A stretch of 49,479 nucleotides of DNA from Streptomyces sp. NRRL B-24085 (GTDB lineage Bacteria > Actinomycetota > Actinomycetes > Streptomycetales > Streptomycetaceae): the NCBI RefSeq assembly GCF_001282115.1, contig NZ_LJBR01000033.1:1-49479 (forward strand), read 5' to 3'. This document shows positions 14,876 to 22,880 of the stretch, piece after piece (positions within the stretch are counted from its first letter, which is position 1; each line of letters opens with the position of its first letter). The notes under the pieces were generated by a model. That model did no database searches and had not been told where the DNA came from. It saw only the letters and a list, made by a program, of their open reading frames with translations. Made by a program: the position numbers and the translations under genes.

Positions 14876-16306
14876 ATGCCGTCCCACCTCTCCGCGGACC
14901 GCCCCGCCGCCCAGCCGCCCGGACGCGGCTCGGTCGACGCGCTCATATCGCAGACACGGCGGCTCAAGGGGGACGTGGACGCCGTACGACGGGACGCGCC
15001 CGTCGACGACGCGGACCCCCAGGAGCGCTGGCAGCGCGCGCTCTACGACCTGGCGCTGCACCAACTCAGCGATCTGGACGAGCACTTGGCGCAGCTGCGG
15101 GACGGCCCGCCGCCCGTGCCGTCGGCAGCCGGCGCGGAGACCGCCGCACGAACCGCGCCGCCCGCTCCCCGGCGCGGCTCGCTGCTCAGCCGGGTCGGCA
15201 GCGCGGAGTGGAACCTGCTGACGGACGAGGCCAGTTGGTCCGGCGAGCTGTACGAGATCCTGGGCCGCGACCGCAGCGCTCCCCCGCTCACCCTCGACGA
15301 GCTCCCTTCCCTGGTGCTCGACGAGGACCGGCCGCGGCTGACGGTCATGGTCACGGCCTGTCTGGTCGACGCCAAGCGCATAGACGGCGAGTTCCGGGTC
15401 GTGCGCCCGGACGGCGAGGTGCGCACCGTCCACATGATGGGCGAGCCGGTGCTCGCCGCCGACGGCAGCACCGCCTCGATGTGGGCCGTGCTGCGGGACG
15501 TCAGCGAGCTGCGCCGCAGCGAACGGGCGGTGAGCGAGACCCGTGACTCGTTACAGCGCCACCGGCAGCGCGCGCAGAGCGAACTCCGGCTCGCGGTCGA
15601 GTTGCAGGAGGCCGTGCTGCCGCCGTGGCGCGGCTCCCTGCGGCTCCCGCACCGGGGCACCGAGACCCTGGACCTGGCCGCCCACCACCTGCCGTCGTCG
15701 GCGCGCACCCTGATCGGCGGCGACTGGTACGACGCACTCGAACTGGCCGACGGCGAGACCCTTCTCAGCGTCGGCGACCTCACCGGCCACGGAGTCTCCG
15801 TGGCCTCCGGCATGGCGACCCTCCTCGGCGCCGTGCGCGGCATGGCGATGGCGGGCACCCAGCCCGGCCAACTGATGTCCCTGCTCAACCAGTTGCTCGA
15901 CGCCACCGTGCAGCCGGCCCTCGGCAGCGCGGTCTGCTGCCGCTACCGACCCGAGTCCCGCACCCTGGTCTGGGCACAGGCCGGGCACCCCGCCCCGCTG
16001 CTGTTCCGGGGCGGGACGGGGCGCAGGCTGGACTCCCCCGACGGCGTGCTCCTCGGCGCGACCTCCGGAGCCGTCTACACGCAGGCCGAGGAGACCCTCG
16101 AACCGGGCGACCTCCTCCTGCTGCACACGGAGGGACTGGTGCCGGGGCACGGCGACACGGCTGCCGTGGACCGCCTCCTGGCCCTCGCCCCCCGGTTCGG
16201 CGGGGCGCGCACCGCACACGACTGCGTACGGATGGTCGTGGAGGAGTTCGGCGAGAACGAGCGCGAGGACGACGCCTGTGTGCTCATCGCCAGGGTGACT
16301 TCATAA
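14876..16306 (+). CDS. PAS-linked PP2C (SpoIIE/RsbU-type) protein phosphatase
   Basis: A 476-residue serine phosphatase that should dephosphorylate an anti-anti-sigma factor or similar protein. A polar N-terminal region (residues 1-100) is followed by a PAS-like segment (about 105-205: EWNLLTDEASWSGELYEILG) and a helical signalling linker. The PP2C domain (about 245-475) has metal-binding GGDWYDA and VGDLTGHG, then QAGHPAPLL and the terminal REDDACVLIARV. The ATG at 14876 has GGAG 6 bases upstream; an earlier in-frame ATG at 14753 adds an unconserved tail and lacks a ribosome binding site. A TTA leucine codon at 15551-15553 (residue 226) makes the gene a likely bldA target. It ends 5 bases from the convergent nsdB stop. 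The partner sigma-factor switch is not in the window. Confidence 0.85.
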   Translation: MPSHLSADRPAAQPPGRGSVDALISQTRRLKGDVDAVRRDAPVDDADPQERWQRALYDLALHQLSDLDEHLAQLRDGPPPVPSAAGAETAARTAPPAPRRGSLLSRVGSAEWNLLTDEASWSGELYEILGRDRSAPPLTLDELPSLVLDEDRPRLTVMVTACLVDAKRIDGEFRVVRPDGEVRTVHMMGEPVLAADGSTASMWAVLRDVSELRRSERAVSETRDSLQRHRQRAQSELRLAVELQEAVLPPWRGSLRLPHRGTETLDLAAHHLPSSARTLIGGDWYDALELADGETLLSVGDLTGHGVSVASGMATLLGAVRGMAMAGTQPGQLMSLLNQLLDATVQPALGSAVCCRYRPESRTLVWAQAGHPAPLLFRGGTGRRLDSPDGVLLGATSGAVYTQAEETLEPGDLLLLHTEGLVPGHGDTAAVDRLLALAPRFGGARTAHDCVRMVVEEFGENEREDDACVLIARVTS

Positions 16307-16311
16307 CAACC

Positions 16312-17805
16312 TCACGCACGTGCGCTGTTGCCACCCCTTCCCTTCGGCTTCGGCAGCGCCTGCCTGATCTCCTCGCGCAGTTCGTTGATCTTCGGGTAGC
16401 TGGAGTACTCGGCGGTGAGCCGGTACATCTGACGCAGCCGGTCCCAGGTGCGGTGGGAGGAGTTGGAGCCCATCGACACCAGCGCCAACCGCGCGTACCG
16501 GTCCGCCTGTTCGGGGTCGTCGGCGATGAAGCAGGCCGAGGCCATCGACAGGAAGTCGAAGATTTTCGACCGCTGCCGTCCGTCGACCCGCAGGGCGAGG
16601 GCCTTCTCCGCGTAGTGCTGGGCGTGCGCGGCCGCACCCGGCTCGTGCTCCGCCAGCGTGCGGTAGGCCAGGGCCTGCATGCCGTACAGGTCCTCCTCCT
16701 TGAAGGTCTGCATCCAGCTCGGCGGCGGCACGTCGCTCTTGTCGGAGACGAAGAGGTCCTCGGCCTGTCCTAGGGTGCGGCGCATCGCCTGCCCCTTGCC
16801 CATGGACGCCTGTGCCCAGGCCTCGATGGTGTAGAGCATCGCCTTGGTGCGGGGCAGCACCTCCTCCCCGGAGCCGGACTGGGCGAGCTTCATCAGGTCG
16901 AGCGCGTCGTCGGGCCGGCCCAGGTGCACCATCTGGCGGGCCGCACGGGAGAGCGCCTCGCCGGCGCGGGGCCGGTCACCGCCCTCGCGTGCGGCATGGG
17001 CGGCGATCACGAAGTACTTCTGGGCGGTGGGTTCGAGGCCGACGTCGTGGGACATCCAGCCCGCGAGGACGGCCAGGTTGGCGGCGACGCCCCACAGGCG
17101 CCGCTGGAGGTGGTCGGGGTGCCGGTAGGCGAGCATGCCACCCACCTCGTTGAGCTGGCCCACGACGGCCTTGCGTTGCAGCCCGCCGCCGCGGGCCGCG
17201 TCCCAGGCCCGGAACACCTCGACCGAGCGCTCCAGCTCCTCGATCTCCTGTGACCCGATGGGGGCGGCCTCGTAACGGTCGAACCCAGCGGGGTCGGCGT
17301 GCAGGGGGTCGTCGAGATGGGGGGCATCGGCGGTGAGGGCCGGATCGGTGTGCAGCCAGTCGTGCATGGCACTGGTGAGTGCGGATCCCGCGGCGAGCGC
17401 GGCACCCGCGCCCACCAAGCCGCGTCGGTTGAGCATGAGGTCCATTCCCGTGAATTCGGTGAGGACCGCGGCGGTTCGGTCGGGCGCCCACGGCATGCCG
17501 TCGGGATGTTCCGCGCTCCCGTCGCCCTGCCGTTTCCCCGTACGCCCGTGCCGGACCAGACCGAGGTCCTCGATGGTCACGACACGGCCGAGACGCTCGG
17601 TGAACAGAGCCGCCAGCACCCGCGGCACCGGATCGCGCGGGATCTCTCCCATGTCGATCCACCGCCGCACCCGCGAGGTGTCGGTCGAGAGCTGCGGATG
17701 GCCCATGGCCGCCGCCTGCCGGTTGACCAGCCTCGCGAGTTCACCCTTGGACCAGCCGGCCAGGCCGAACAGGTCCGAGAGTCGGGTGTTGGGTTGTCCG
17801 CTCAC
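16312..17805 (-). CDS. nsdB: NsdB-type TPR/DNA-binding developmental regulator
   Basis: A 497-residue regulator. The N-terminus (LSDLFGLAGWSKGELARLVN) is a helix-turn-helix of the Streptomyces TPR-regulator type, followed by RVRRWIDMGEIPRDPVP. The C-terminal two thirds are helical, TPR-like repeats (for example LGRPDDALDLMKLA). From memory it matches proteins named NsdB, a repressor of antibiotic production in S. coelicolor; the family also includes NsdA. The GTG start follows GGGGGC and excludes a long unconserved upstream extension. It is divergent from a phosphotransferase with a TTA codon, and three 10-bp tandem repeats lie upstream, possibly for autoregulation. The class is certain; the paralog name is likely. 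Confidence 0.75.
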   Translation of the reverse strand: MSGQPNTRLSDLFGLAGWSKGELARLVNRQAAAMGHPQLSTDTSRVRRWIDMGEIPRDPVPRVLAALFTERLGRVVTIEDLGLVRHGRTGKRQGDGSAEHPDGMPWAPDRTAAVLTEFTGMDLMLNRRGLVGAGAALAAGSALTSAMHDWLHTDPALTADAPHLDDPLHADPAGFDRYEAAPIGSQEIEELERSVEVFRAWDAARGGGLQRKAVVGQLNEVGGMLAYRHPDHLQRRLWGVAANLAVLAGWMSHDVGLEPTAQKYFVIAAHAAREGGDRPRAGEALSRAARQMVHLGRPDDALDLMKLAQSGSGEEVLPRTKAMLYTIEAWAQASMGKGQAMRRTLGQAEDLFVSDKSDVPPPSWMQTFKEEDLYGMQALAYRTLAEHEPGAAAHAQHYAEKALALRVDGRQRSKIFDFLSMASACFIADDPEQADRYARLALVSMGSNSSHRTWDRLRQMYRLTAEYSSYPKINELREEIRQALPKPKGRGGNSARA

Positions 17806-17866
17806 GTCAAGCCCCCAGGTTCTCGGCTGAGTTGACAGTAGCCCCGGGTCAGTTGCTCCGGGACTA

Positions 17867-17896
17867 TTCGCCAGGGTTCGCCAGGGTGCGCCAGAT
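17867..17896. repeat. Three 10-bp tandem repeats in nsdB/phosphotransferase promoter region
   Basis: TTCGCCAGGG occurs twice without a gap (17867-17876, 17877-17886), followed by the variant TGCGCCAGAT (17887-17896). The period equals one helical turn, so three copies face the same side of the DNA. They are 62-91 bases upstream of the nsdB start. This looks like a cooperative regulator site. Confidence 0.6.
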
Positions 17897-18048
17897 GGTG
17901 TGCCACGCGGCATATGCGCTGAGGTAGGAACGCGCCACCCCGACCCGGACCGCACAGGGACATTCCCCAGGGTGCACCCGGTGGTCCGGGCCGGGCAGCG
18001 CGCTGCTTCTCCAGGCACAGCAGGCACACGAAGGGATCTGTCTCGCCC

Positions 18049-19191
18049 ATGTACGCAGCATCGTCCTCCGTGTCCGCCCCGCCCCGGTCGCCGCACCTCC
18101 GCCCGGCGGGCGGTGGCGGCCCCTACCTCGACCCCGCGCGGCCGACGGCCCCCGTACCGGGTACGGGCAGGGCACGACGCGTCCCCGGGCTCGGTACCCA
18201 ACCGCTCAGCGGGAGACTCGACTTGTCCGGCCCCCAGGGCGCCCAGCTCCGTACGGCGATCGCGTCGGTGCACCGGATCTGCCCGGAGTTCGCCCCGGTG
18301 CAGGTGCTGCGCCGCAGCGGACGCTCCGTGCTGCTGGTCGGCACGACGGGGCGCAGCACGGCTGTCGCCAAGTGTTTACTCGACCACTCCCCCGTTTGGG
18401 CCGACCGGATCCGGCACGAAATAGCCGCGTACCGCTCGTTCGTCCGGCACCGCCCTCCGGTGCGGGTGCCGCGGCTGATCGCGGCGGACCCGGACAACTG
18501 CACCCTGGTCATCGAGCGGATGCCCGGCCGGGTGGCGGCGCTGCACCGGCATCCGGCGGAGGCCCCGCCGCGCGCGGACATCCGGGCGGCGCTCGGCGCG
18601 GTGTGCCGGCTCAACGCCTGGCGTCCGCCCGCGGGCACCTTCGACGCCCCGCTCGACTACGCGTCCCGCATCTCCCGCTACCACGAGCTGGGGCTGCTGA
18701 CCGACCGGGACATGGGCGACCTCCAGAAGCTGCTGCACGGCATCGCGCACTCGGCGGGCCGGCAGGGCATGGGCCAGTTCTGCCACGGCGACGCACTGCT
18801 CTCGAACATCCTGCTCTCACCGGCCGGTCCAGTGCTGGTGGACTGGGAGCACGCGGGCTGGTATCTGCCGGGGTACGACCTGGCGACGCTGTGGTCGGTC
18901 CTCGGCGACGCCCCGGTGGCGCGCCGTCAGATCAGTCAGATCGCCCAGTCCGCGGGCCCGGCCTCACGGGACGCCTTCCTGGTGAACCTGATGCTGGTCC
19001 TGACGCGTGAGATCCGTACCTACGAGACGGCCGTGCAGCGTTCGATGCACGACTCGACCCCGGCGGCACCGGGCGCGGCCCACCCCGGTGCTGCGCCGTC
19101 CGGCGAGGAACAGCGGCTGCTGCTGAGGCGGCTGCACGACGACTGCCAGCTGGCCCGACGGGCCGTACGCGCGGCGGTCGGCACTCGCTGA
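18049..19191 (+). CDS. Aminoglycoside/choline-kinase-fold phosphotransferase
   Basis: A 380-residue protein of the APH/choline kinase fold, which moves phosphate from ATP to a small molecule or protein. The catalytic loop is [12 protein letters not shown] (HGD and Asn) and the metal-binding Asp is in LVDWEHAG. The first 70 residues are low-complexity and unconserved, so the true start may be further in; GGGAT precedes the chosen ATG. A TTA leucine codon at 18376-18378 (residue 110) predicts bldA-dependent translation. Divergent from nsdB, suggesting linked developmental control. A strong hairpin follows the stop. The substrate is unknown, and resistance to an aminoglycoside should not be assumed. 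Confidence 0.75.
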   Translation: MYAASSSVSAPPRSPHLRPAGGGGPYLDPARPTAPVPGTGRARRVPGLGTQPLSGRLDLSGPQGAQLRTAIASVHRICPEFAPVQVLRRSGRSVLLVGTTGRSTAVAKCLLDHSPVWADRIRHEIAAYRSFVRHRPPVRVPRLIAADPDNCTLVIERMPGRVAALHRHPAEAPPRADIRAALGAVCRLNAWRPPAGTFDAPLDYASRISRYHELGLLTDRDMGDLQKLLHGIAHSAGRQGMGQFCHGDALLSNILLSPAGPVLVDWEHAGWYLPGYDLATLWSVLGDAPVARRQISQIAQSAGPASRDAFLVNLMLVLTREIRTYETAVQRSMHDSTPAAPGAAHPGAAPSGEEQRLLLRRLHDDCQLARRAVRAAVGTR

Positions 19192-19200
19192 CGGGGACGA

Positions 19201-19241
19201 CGGTCCGCGGTGCGTCCGGTGGAGCGGCGCACCGCGGACCG
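19201..19241 (+). terminator. 14-bp perfect stem, 13-base loop
   Basis: CGGTCCGCGGTGCG (19201-19214) pairs perfectly with CGCACCGCGGACCG (19228-19241). It starts 9 bases after the phosphotransferase stop. There is no U-tract, but stems this strong serve as terminators in Streptomyces. Confidence 0.8.
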
Positions 19242-19270
19242 CCGTATGTCCGGAGCCCTCCGGGACCCGG

Positions 19271-19290
19271 TCAGTGGTGTACGCCACTGA
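19271..19290. promoter_or_regulatory. 7-bp inverted repeat, possible operator
   Basis: TCAGTGG (19271-19277) and CCACTGA (19284-19290) are perfect inverted arms around 6 bases. The site lies between the terminator of the phosphotransferase and the promoter of the amidase gene. An operator for the amidase is possible; the regulator is unknown. Confidence 0.35.
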
Positions 19291-19373
19291 CGCCCCGCAG
19301 GCCCGCGAGGCGCCCGCCACGAAACTCCCGTGACCCCGGATTGACATGGGAAATCCCCTGCCTCTGGGCATGA

Positions 19374-19402
19374 TTGACGGATCGTCGACAAGCCGGTAGC
19401 AC
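19374..19402 (+). promoter_or_regulatory. Candidate amidase promoter
   Basis: TTGACG (19374-19379) and TAGCAC (19397-19402) are separated by 17 bases, a fair match to the main vegetative sigma-factor consensus. They lie 57 bases before the TTG start of the amidase gene. A second TTGACA at 19341 lacks a well-spaced -10 element. Confidence 0.45.
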
Positions 19403-19458
19403 TGACGCACGCCCGGCCCCGCTCGGCTCATCGCGCTCGATCGTCCCTGGAGGCTGCA

Positions 19459-21414
19459 TTGCGAGGATCCGCCACCGACTCCACCAGAGCCACCCGCAGG
19501 GTGCTCGGCACGCTGGCCGGTACGGCCCTGCTGCTGCCCCTGCTGGGCGCGGCCCCGTCGTCGGCCGGGGACTCCTCGGCCGGTCTCCAGCGGGCCTTCG
19601 CCGCGGCGGCCGCCGAGTACCACGTGCCGCAGAGCGTCCTGCTGGGAGTCTCGTACCTCCAGTCCCGCTGGGACACGCACGCCGGTGCGCCCAGCGTGAC
19701 CGGCGGCTACGGCCCGATGCACCTGACCGACGCCCGTACCGCGCTCGCCTCGGCGCCGCACCACAGCGAGGGCACGGAGGACGCGCGCGGCGACAGCGCC
19801 CGTGCGGCCCTGCTGCCCGACACGAAGGTCGCCGGGCCGGCCGATCTCCCCGCCCGTCTCGAGACCCTGCCGAAGGCCGCCGAGCTGACCGGCCTGAGCG
19901 CGCGGGACCTGCGCACCGACCCTGCGGCCAACGTCGCGGGCGGTGCGGCGCTGCTGGCCGCCGCCCAGAAGGACCTGGGCGAGCCGCTGAGCCAGGACCC
20001 CGCCGACTGGTACGGCGCCGTGGCCCGCTTCTCCGGCGCGGACGACAGCGCGACCGCCGCCGCGTACGCCGACGACGTCTTCGACGTGCTGCGCTCCGGC
20101 GAGGAACGCACCACGGACGCCGGCCAGCGCGTCGCCCTGGCCGCCCGGCCGCAACTCGCCCCGGACACCGCCCAGCTCGCCCGGGCGGGCCTCAGGAAGC
20201 TGGACGCGGCGAACACCGAGTGCCCGAAGACCGTGTCCTGCGAGTGGGTCCCGGCGCCGTACGAGCAGTTCGGGGACAACGACTACGGCAACCACGACCT
20301 GGGCGACCGTCCGGCCTCGCAGAGCATCAAGTACATCGTCATCCACGACACGGAGGGCGCCTGGGAAGGTGTCCTCAACCTGGTGCAGGACCCGACCTAC
20401 GTGTCCTGGAACTACACCCTGCGCTCGACCGACGGTCACATCGCCCAGCACGTGAAGGCGAAGGACGTGGCCTGGCACGCGGGCAACTGGTACGTCAACG
20501 CCAAGTCGATCGGCCTGGAGCACGAGGGCTTCCTGGCGAACCCGGACGCCTGGTACACGGAGGCGATGTACCGGTCCTCGGCGCGGCTGGTGAAGTACCT
20601 CTCCGCGAAGTACGGCATCCCGCTGGACCGGCAGCACATCCTCGGCCACGACAACGTGCCGGGCCCGACGACCTCGACCGTGGCCGGCATGCACACCGAC
20701 CCCGGCCCGTACTGGGACTGGCGGCACTACTTCGAGCTGCTGGGCCACCCGTTCCGGGCGACCGCGCCCAAGCAGGGCGGCCTGGTGACGATCCGGCCCG
20801 ACTACGCCACCAACCGGCCGCTGTACACCGGCTGCGTCACCAAGGGCGAGCCCTGCGCGGCCCACGGTTCCAGCGAGGTACGGCTGTACTCGGCCCCCGA
20901 CGAGAACTCCGCCCTCATCACGGACATCGGTCTGGGCGGCAAGGCCCCGACGACCGACGTCAACGACCTGTCGTCGCGGGTCTCCACCGGCCAGCAGTAC
21001 GCGGTCGCGGGGCGCGAGGGCGACTGGACGGCGATCTGGTACCTGGGCCAGAAGGCCTGGTTCAGGAACCCCGCGAGCGACCCGACCGCGGTGAACGCCG
21101 CGGGCCTCGTGGTGACCCCGAAGGAGGGCCTCGACAGCGTCCCGGTGTACGGCCGCGCCTACCCCGAGGCTTCCGCCTATCCGACGGGAGTTCCCGCGCA
21201 GGCGGTGTCGCCGCTGCCGTACAAGGTCCTCAAGGGCCAGTCGTACGTGGTCGGGGACAAGGTGCCCGGCGAGTACTACTACGCGGTGACCTTCACGACC
21301 GACTCGCACAAGGTCGTCGTCGGCGAGGACCTGTACTACGAGATCCAGTACGGCCACCGGGTGGCGTTCGTGCGGGCGGCGGACGTCGACGTGAAGCCGT
21401 CCGTCCGGCGGTAG
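19459..21414 (+). CDS. Secreted N-acetylmuramoyl-L-alanine amidase (Amidase_2) with lysozyme-like N-domain
   Basis: A 651-residue exported peptidoglycan hydrolase. A signal peptide (residues 1-36, ending SSAG) leads into an SLT/lysozyme-like domain (about 45-220) with GGYGPMHLTD. The Amidase_2 domain (about 275-440) carries zinc ligands H296 (VIHDTEG) and H412 (GMHTDPG), with D414, and LEHEGF beside them. The C-terminal 200 residues look like SH3-type wall-binding units (VRLYSAPDENSALI). In the lysozyme-like part the usual catalytic Glu is replaced: it reads YLQSRWD where relatives have a Glu before S-R-W, so that domain may only bind glycan. The TTG start is supported by TGGAGG 6 bases upstream. 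It has its own promoter and terminator; a growth or sporulation role is likely. Confidence 0.88.
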   Translation: MRGSATDSTRATRRVLGTLAGTALLLPLLGAAPSSAGDSSAGLQRAFAAAAAEYHVPQSVLLGVSYLQSRWDTHAGAPSVTGGYGPMHLTDARTALASAPHHSEGTEDARGDSARAALLPDTKVAGPADLPARLETLPKAAELTGLSARDLRTDPAANVAGGAALLAAAQKDLGEPLSQDPADWYGAVARFSGADDSATAAAYADDVFDVLRSGEERTTDAGQRVALAARPQLAPDTAQLARAGLRKLDAANTECPKTVSCEWVPAPYEQFGDNDYGNHDLGDRPASQSIKYIVIHDTEGAWEGVLNLVQDPTYVSWNYTLRSTDGHIAQHVKAKDVAWHAGNWYVNAKSIGLEHEGFLANPDAWYTEAMYRSSARLVKYLSAKYGIPLDRQHILGHDNVPGPTTSTVAGMHTDPGPYWDWRHYFELLGHPFRATAPKQGGLVTIRPDYATNRPLYTGCVTKGEPCAAHGSSEVRLYSAPDENSALITDIGLGGKAPTTDVNDLSSRVSTGQQYAVAGREGDWTAIWYLGQKAWFRNPASDPTAVNAAGLVVTPKEGLDSVPVYGRAYPEASAYPTGVPAQAVSPLPYKVLKGQSYVVGDKVPGEYYYAVTFTTDSHKVVVGEDLYYEIQYGHRVAFVRAADVDVKPSVRR

Positions 21415-21423
21415 CACTCCAGC

Positions 21424-21454
21424 TCCGCGGCGGGACGTGCTGTCCCGCCGCGGA
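21424..21454. terminator. 13-bp perfect stem, 5-base loop
   Basis: TCCGCGGCGGGAC (21424-21436) pairs perfectly with GTCCCGCCGCGGA (21442-21454) around GTGCT. It lies between the convergent amidase and hypothetical genes and should end transcription in both directions. Confidence 0.85.
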
Positions 21455-21475
21455 CAGCGTGCTGTCGGTGGAGGT

Positions 21476-21973
21476 TCAGCCCTGCTGGAACAGCTCCGCG
21501 GGCAGCGGCTTGAGGAGGGCGTAGAGGTCGTCCGTGATCGGGCGGTCCCAGGCGGCGATGGTCACCAGGACGTTGTCGCTGCGGTCGAACTGGACGCAGG
21601 AGATCCGGCTCTCGGAGAGCTTGAGACGGCGCACGATGAGGAGGTTGTCGCCCTGCATCACCGGCACGTCCTCGGTGTCGGTGACGGTGACCTCCTCGTC
21701 GTTCTCCAGTGCGATCAGGAGCTGGGCCACCTCGAAGGGGATCTCGCCCTCGGCGACCTCGCGGGCCGGGGAGCCCTCGGGGAGGTTGCCGATGATCATC
21801 GCGGGGCCGCGGCCGCCGAAGAGGTCGTAGCGCAGGAAGACGCCCTGGCAGGTGCCGTCGGGGGCGGGCAGGAGACCCGCGCCGAGGTTGCCGGGCCAGT
21901 CGCCCGGGTCCATGGCCAGCACGTCGAAGTCTGGACCGGCGGGGGTTGCGCTGCGGCGGCGGAGGAACGACAT
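21476..21973 (-). CDS. Conserved hypothetical protein
   Basis: A 165-residue soluble protein that I do not recognise as a named family, though its codon use and regular hydrophobic pattern are those of a real gene. The basic start MSFLRRRSATPAG leads into a globular part with GLLPAPDGTCQGVFLRYDLF, then an acidic stretch ENDEEVTVTDTED. No signal peptide or membrane helix is visible. The start at MSFLRRR is preferred over an upstream extension of Pro/Arg-rich sequence. It faces the amidase gene across a strong terminator, with the CGNR gene upstream. Function unknown. Confidence 0.6.
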   Translation of the reverse strand: MSFLRRRSATPAGPDFDVLAMDPGDWPGNLGAGLLPAPDGTCQGVFLRYDLFGGRGPAMIIGNLPEGSPAREVAEGEIPFEVAQLLIALENDEEVTVTDTEDVPVMQGDNLLIVRRLKLSESRISCVQFDRSDNVLVTIAAWDRPITDDLYALLKPLPAELFQQG

Positions 21974-22195
21974 GCGCCCATGGTAATGGCGCCCACGGGG
22001 TCGTGCGGGCGCAGGTGCAAGGGGGTCGGCCGCCTGGTTTCGCGCACCGCTACGGGTGATCACTCACGGTTCGCAGGTCGGTGCCGTCCGTTCCCAGCTT
22101 GCGGCAGACGGCCGTGCGTTCGCGTGCCGTGAGCGAGTCCGTCTCCGTGCTGTGCAGGCGGCGGCGCTGTCTCATGGCGCACCGGCGGGTCCGGT

Positions 22196-22801
22196 TCACG
22201 TGCTCTGCCCCTGCTTGTGACGCTCGTGGTGGCGTGCCACCCGGGCGCGGTTTCCGCAGGAGGGCTTGCACCACTCCTGCCGCGGATGTTCCTTCAGGAA
22301 GTAGCGCACACAGCGCGGCGCGTGACAGGCGCGCAGCCGTCGCCGGTCGGCGCCGGAGAGGAACGCGATCGCGGCGTGCGCGAGCACGGCCGTGAGGTCG
22401 GTCGCCGGCGCCGCGGGCCGCCGGTGCGCGGCGGGTTCGGCGTCGTCGGTCCAGCGCAGCACGGGGACGGTGGGGGTGCGGGCGGCGGCCGTGTTGAGGC
22501 GGTCGAGCGCCTCGGGCACCGGCAGGAGGCGTGCCGCGTCGGCGGGGCTGGGGGCGCCGGGGCGCACGGCGCGGGCGAACAGGGCGCGGACGGCGGCCCG
22601 CAGGTCACGCACCGCGGCGAGGGCGCTCTCGTCGAGGACGAGGTCCGGGGCGTCCGGCAACGCCTCGGCGTGTTCCCCGACCCACGCGGTGAGCCCGGCG
22701 AGGTCGCTCAGGTCGTCGGCGACTCCGCCGTGGCCGTCGTGCCGGATGGTGAGGGCCAGGTCCAGGGCGAGCCGGGTGTCGCTGTCGATCGTGTCCCGCA
22801 T
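22196..22801 (-). CDS. ABATE-domain CGNR zinc-finger regulator
   Basis: A 201-residue protein with an N-terminal ABATE domain (LALDLALTIRHDG, about residues 8-20) and a C-terminal CGNR zinc finger. The finger is complete: CHAPRCVRYFLKEHP then WCKPSCGNRARVARHHERH. Such proteins are thought to bind DNA or RNA in response to a ligand bound by ABATE; targets are mostly unknown in streptomycetes. The ATG at 22801 is preferred because the conserved sequence starts there. It lies 79 bases downstream of the universal stress protein gene on the same strand and may share its transcript. Confidence 0.82.
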   Translation of the reverse strand: MRDTIDSDTRLALDLALTIRHDGHGGVADDLSDLAGLTAWVGEHAEALPDAPDLVLDESALAAVRDLRAAVRALFARAVRPGAPSPADAARLLPVPEALDRLNTAAARTPTVPVLRWTDDAEPAAHRRPAAPATDLTAVLAHAAIAFLSGADRRRLRACHAPRCVRYFLKEHPRQEWCKPSCGNRARVARHHERHKQGQST

Positions 22802-22880
22802 GCGGCTGATGCTAAATGCCGACGCTCGCATTGACACGCCGCCTCCGCACCGCCCGCTTCGCCGGGGGCCCGGTCGTCGC

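Noticed and set aside
18964..21417. Open frame of over 800 codons opposite the amidase gene
   Set aside because: Composition and position show an antisense shadow; the plus strand has signal peptide, active site and terminator.
22050..22274. 74-codon frame with an LTARER segment, like the start of a LuxR helix-turn-helix
   Set aside because: Too short, overlaps the CGNR gene end, and the rest of the domain is missing; probably chance.
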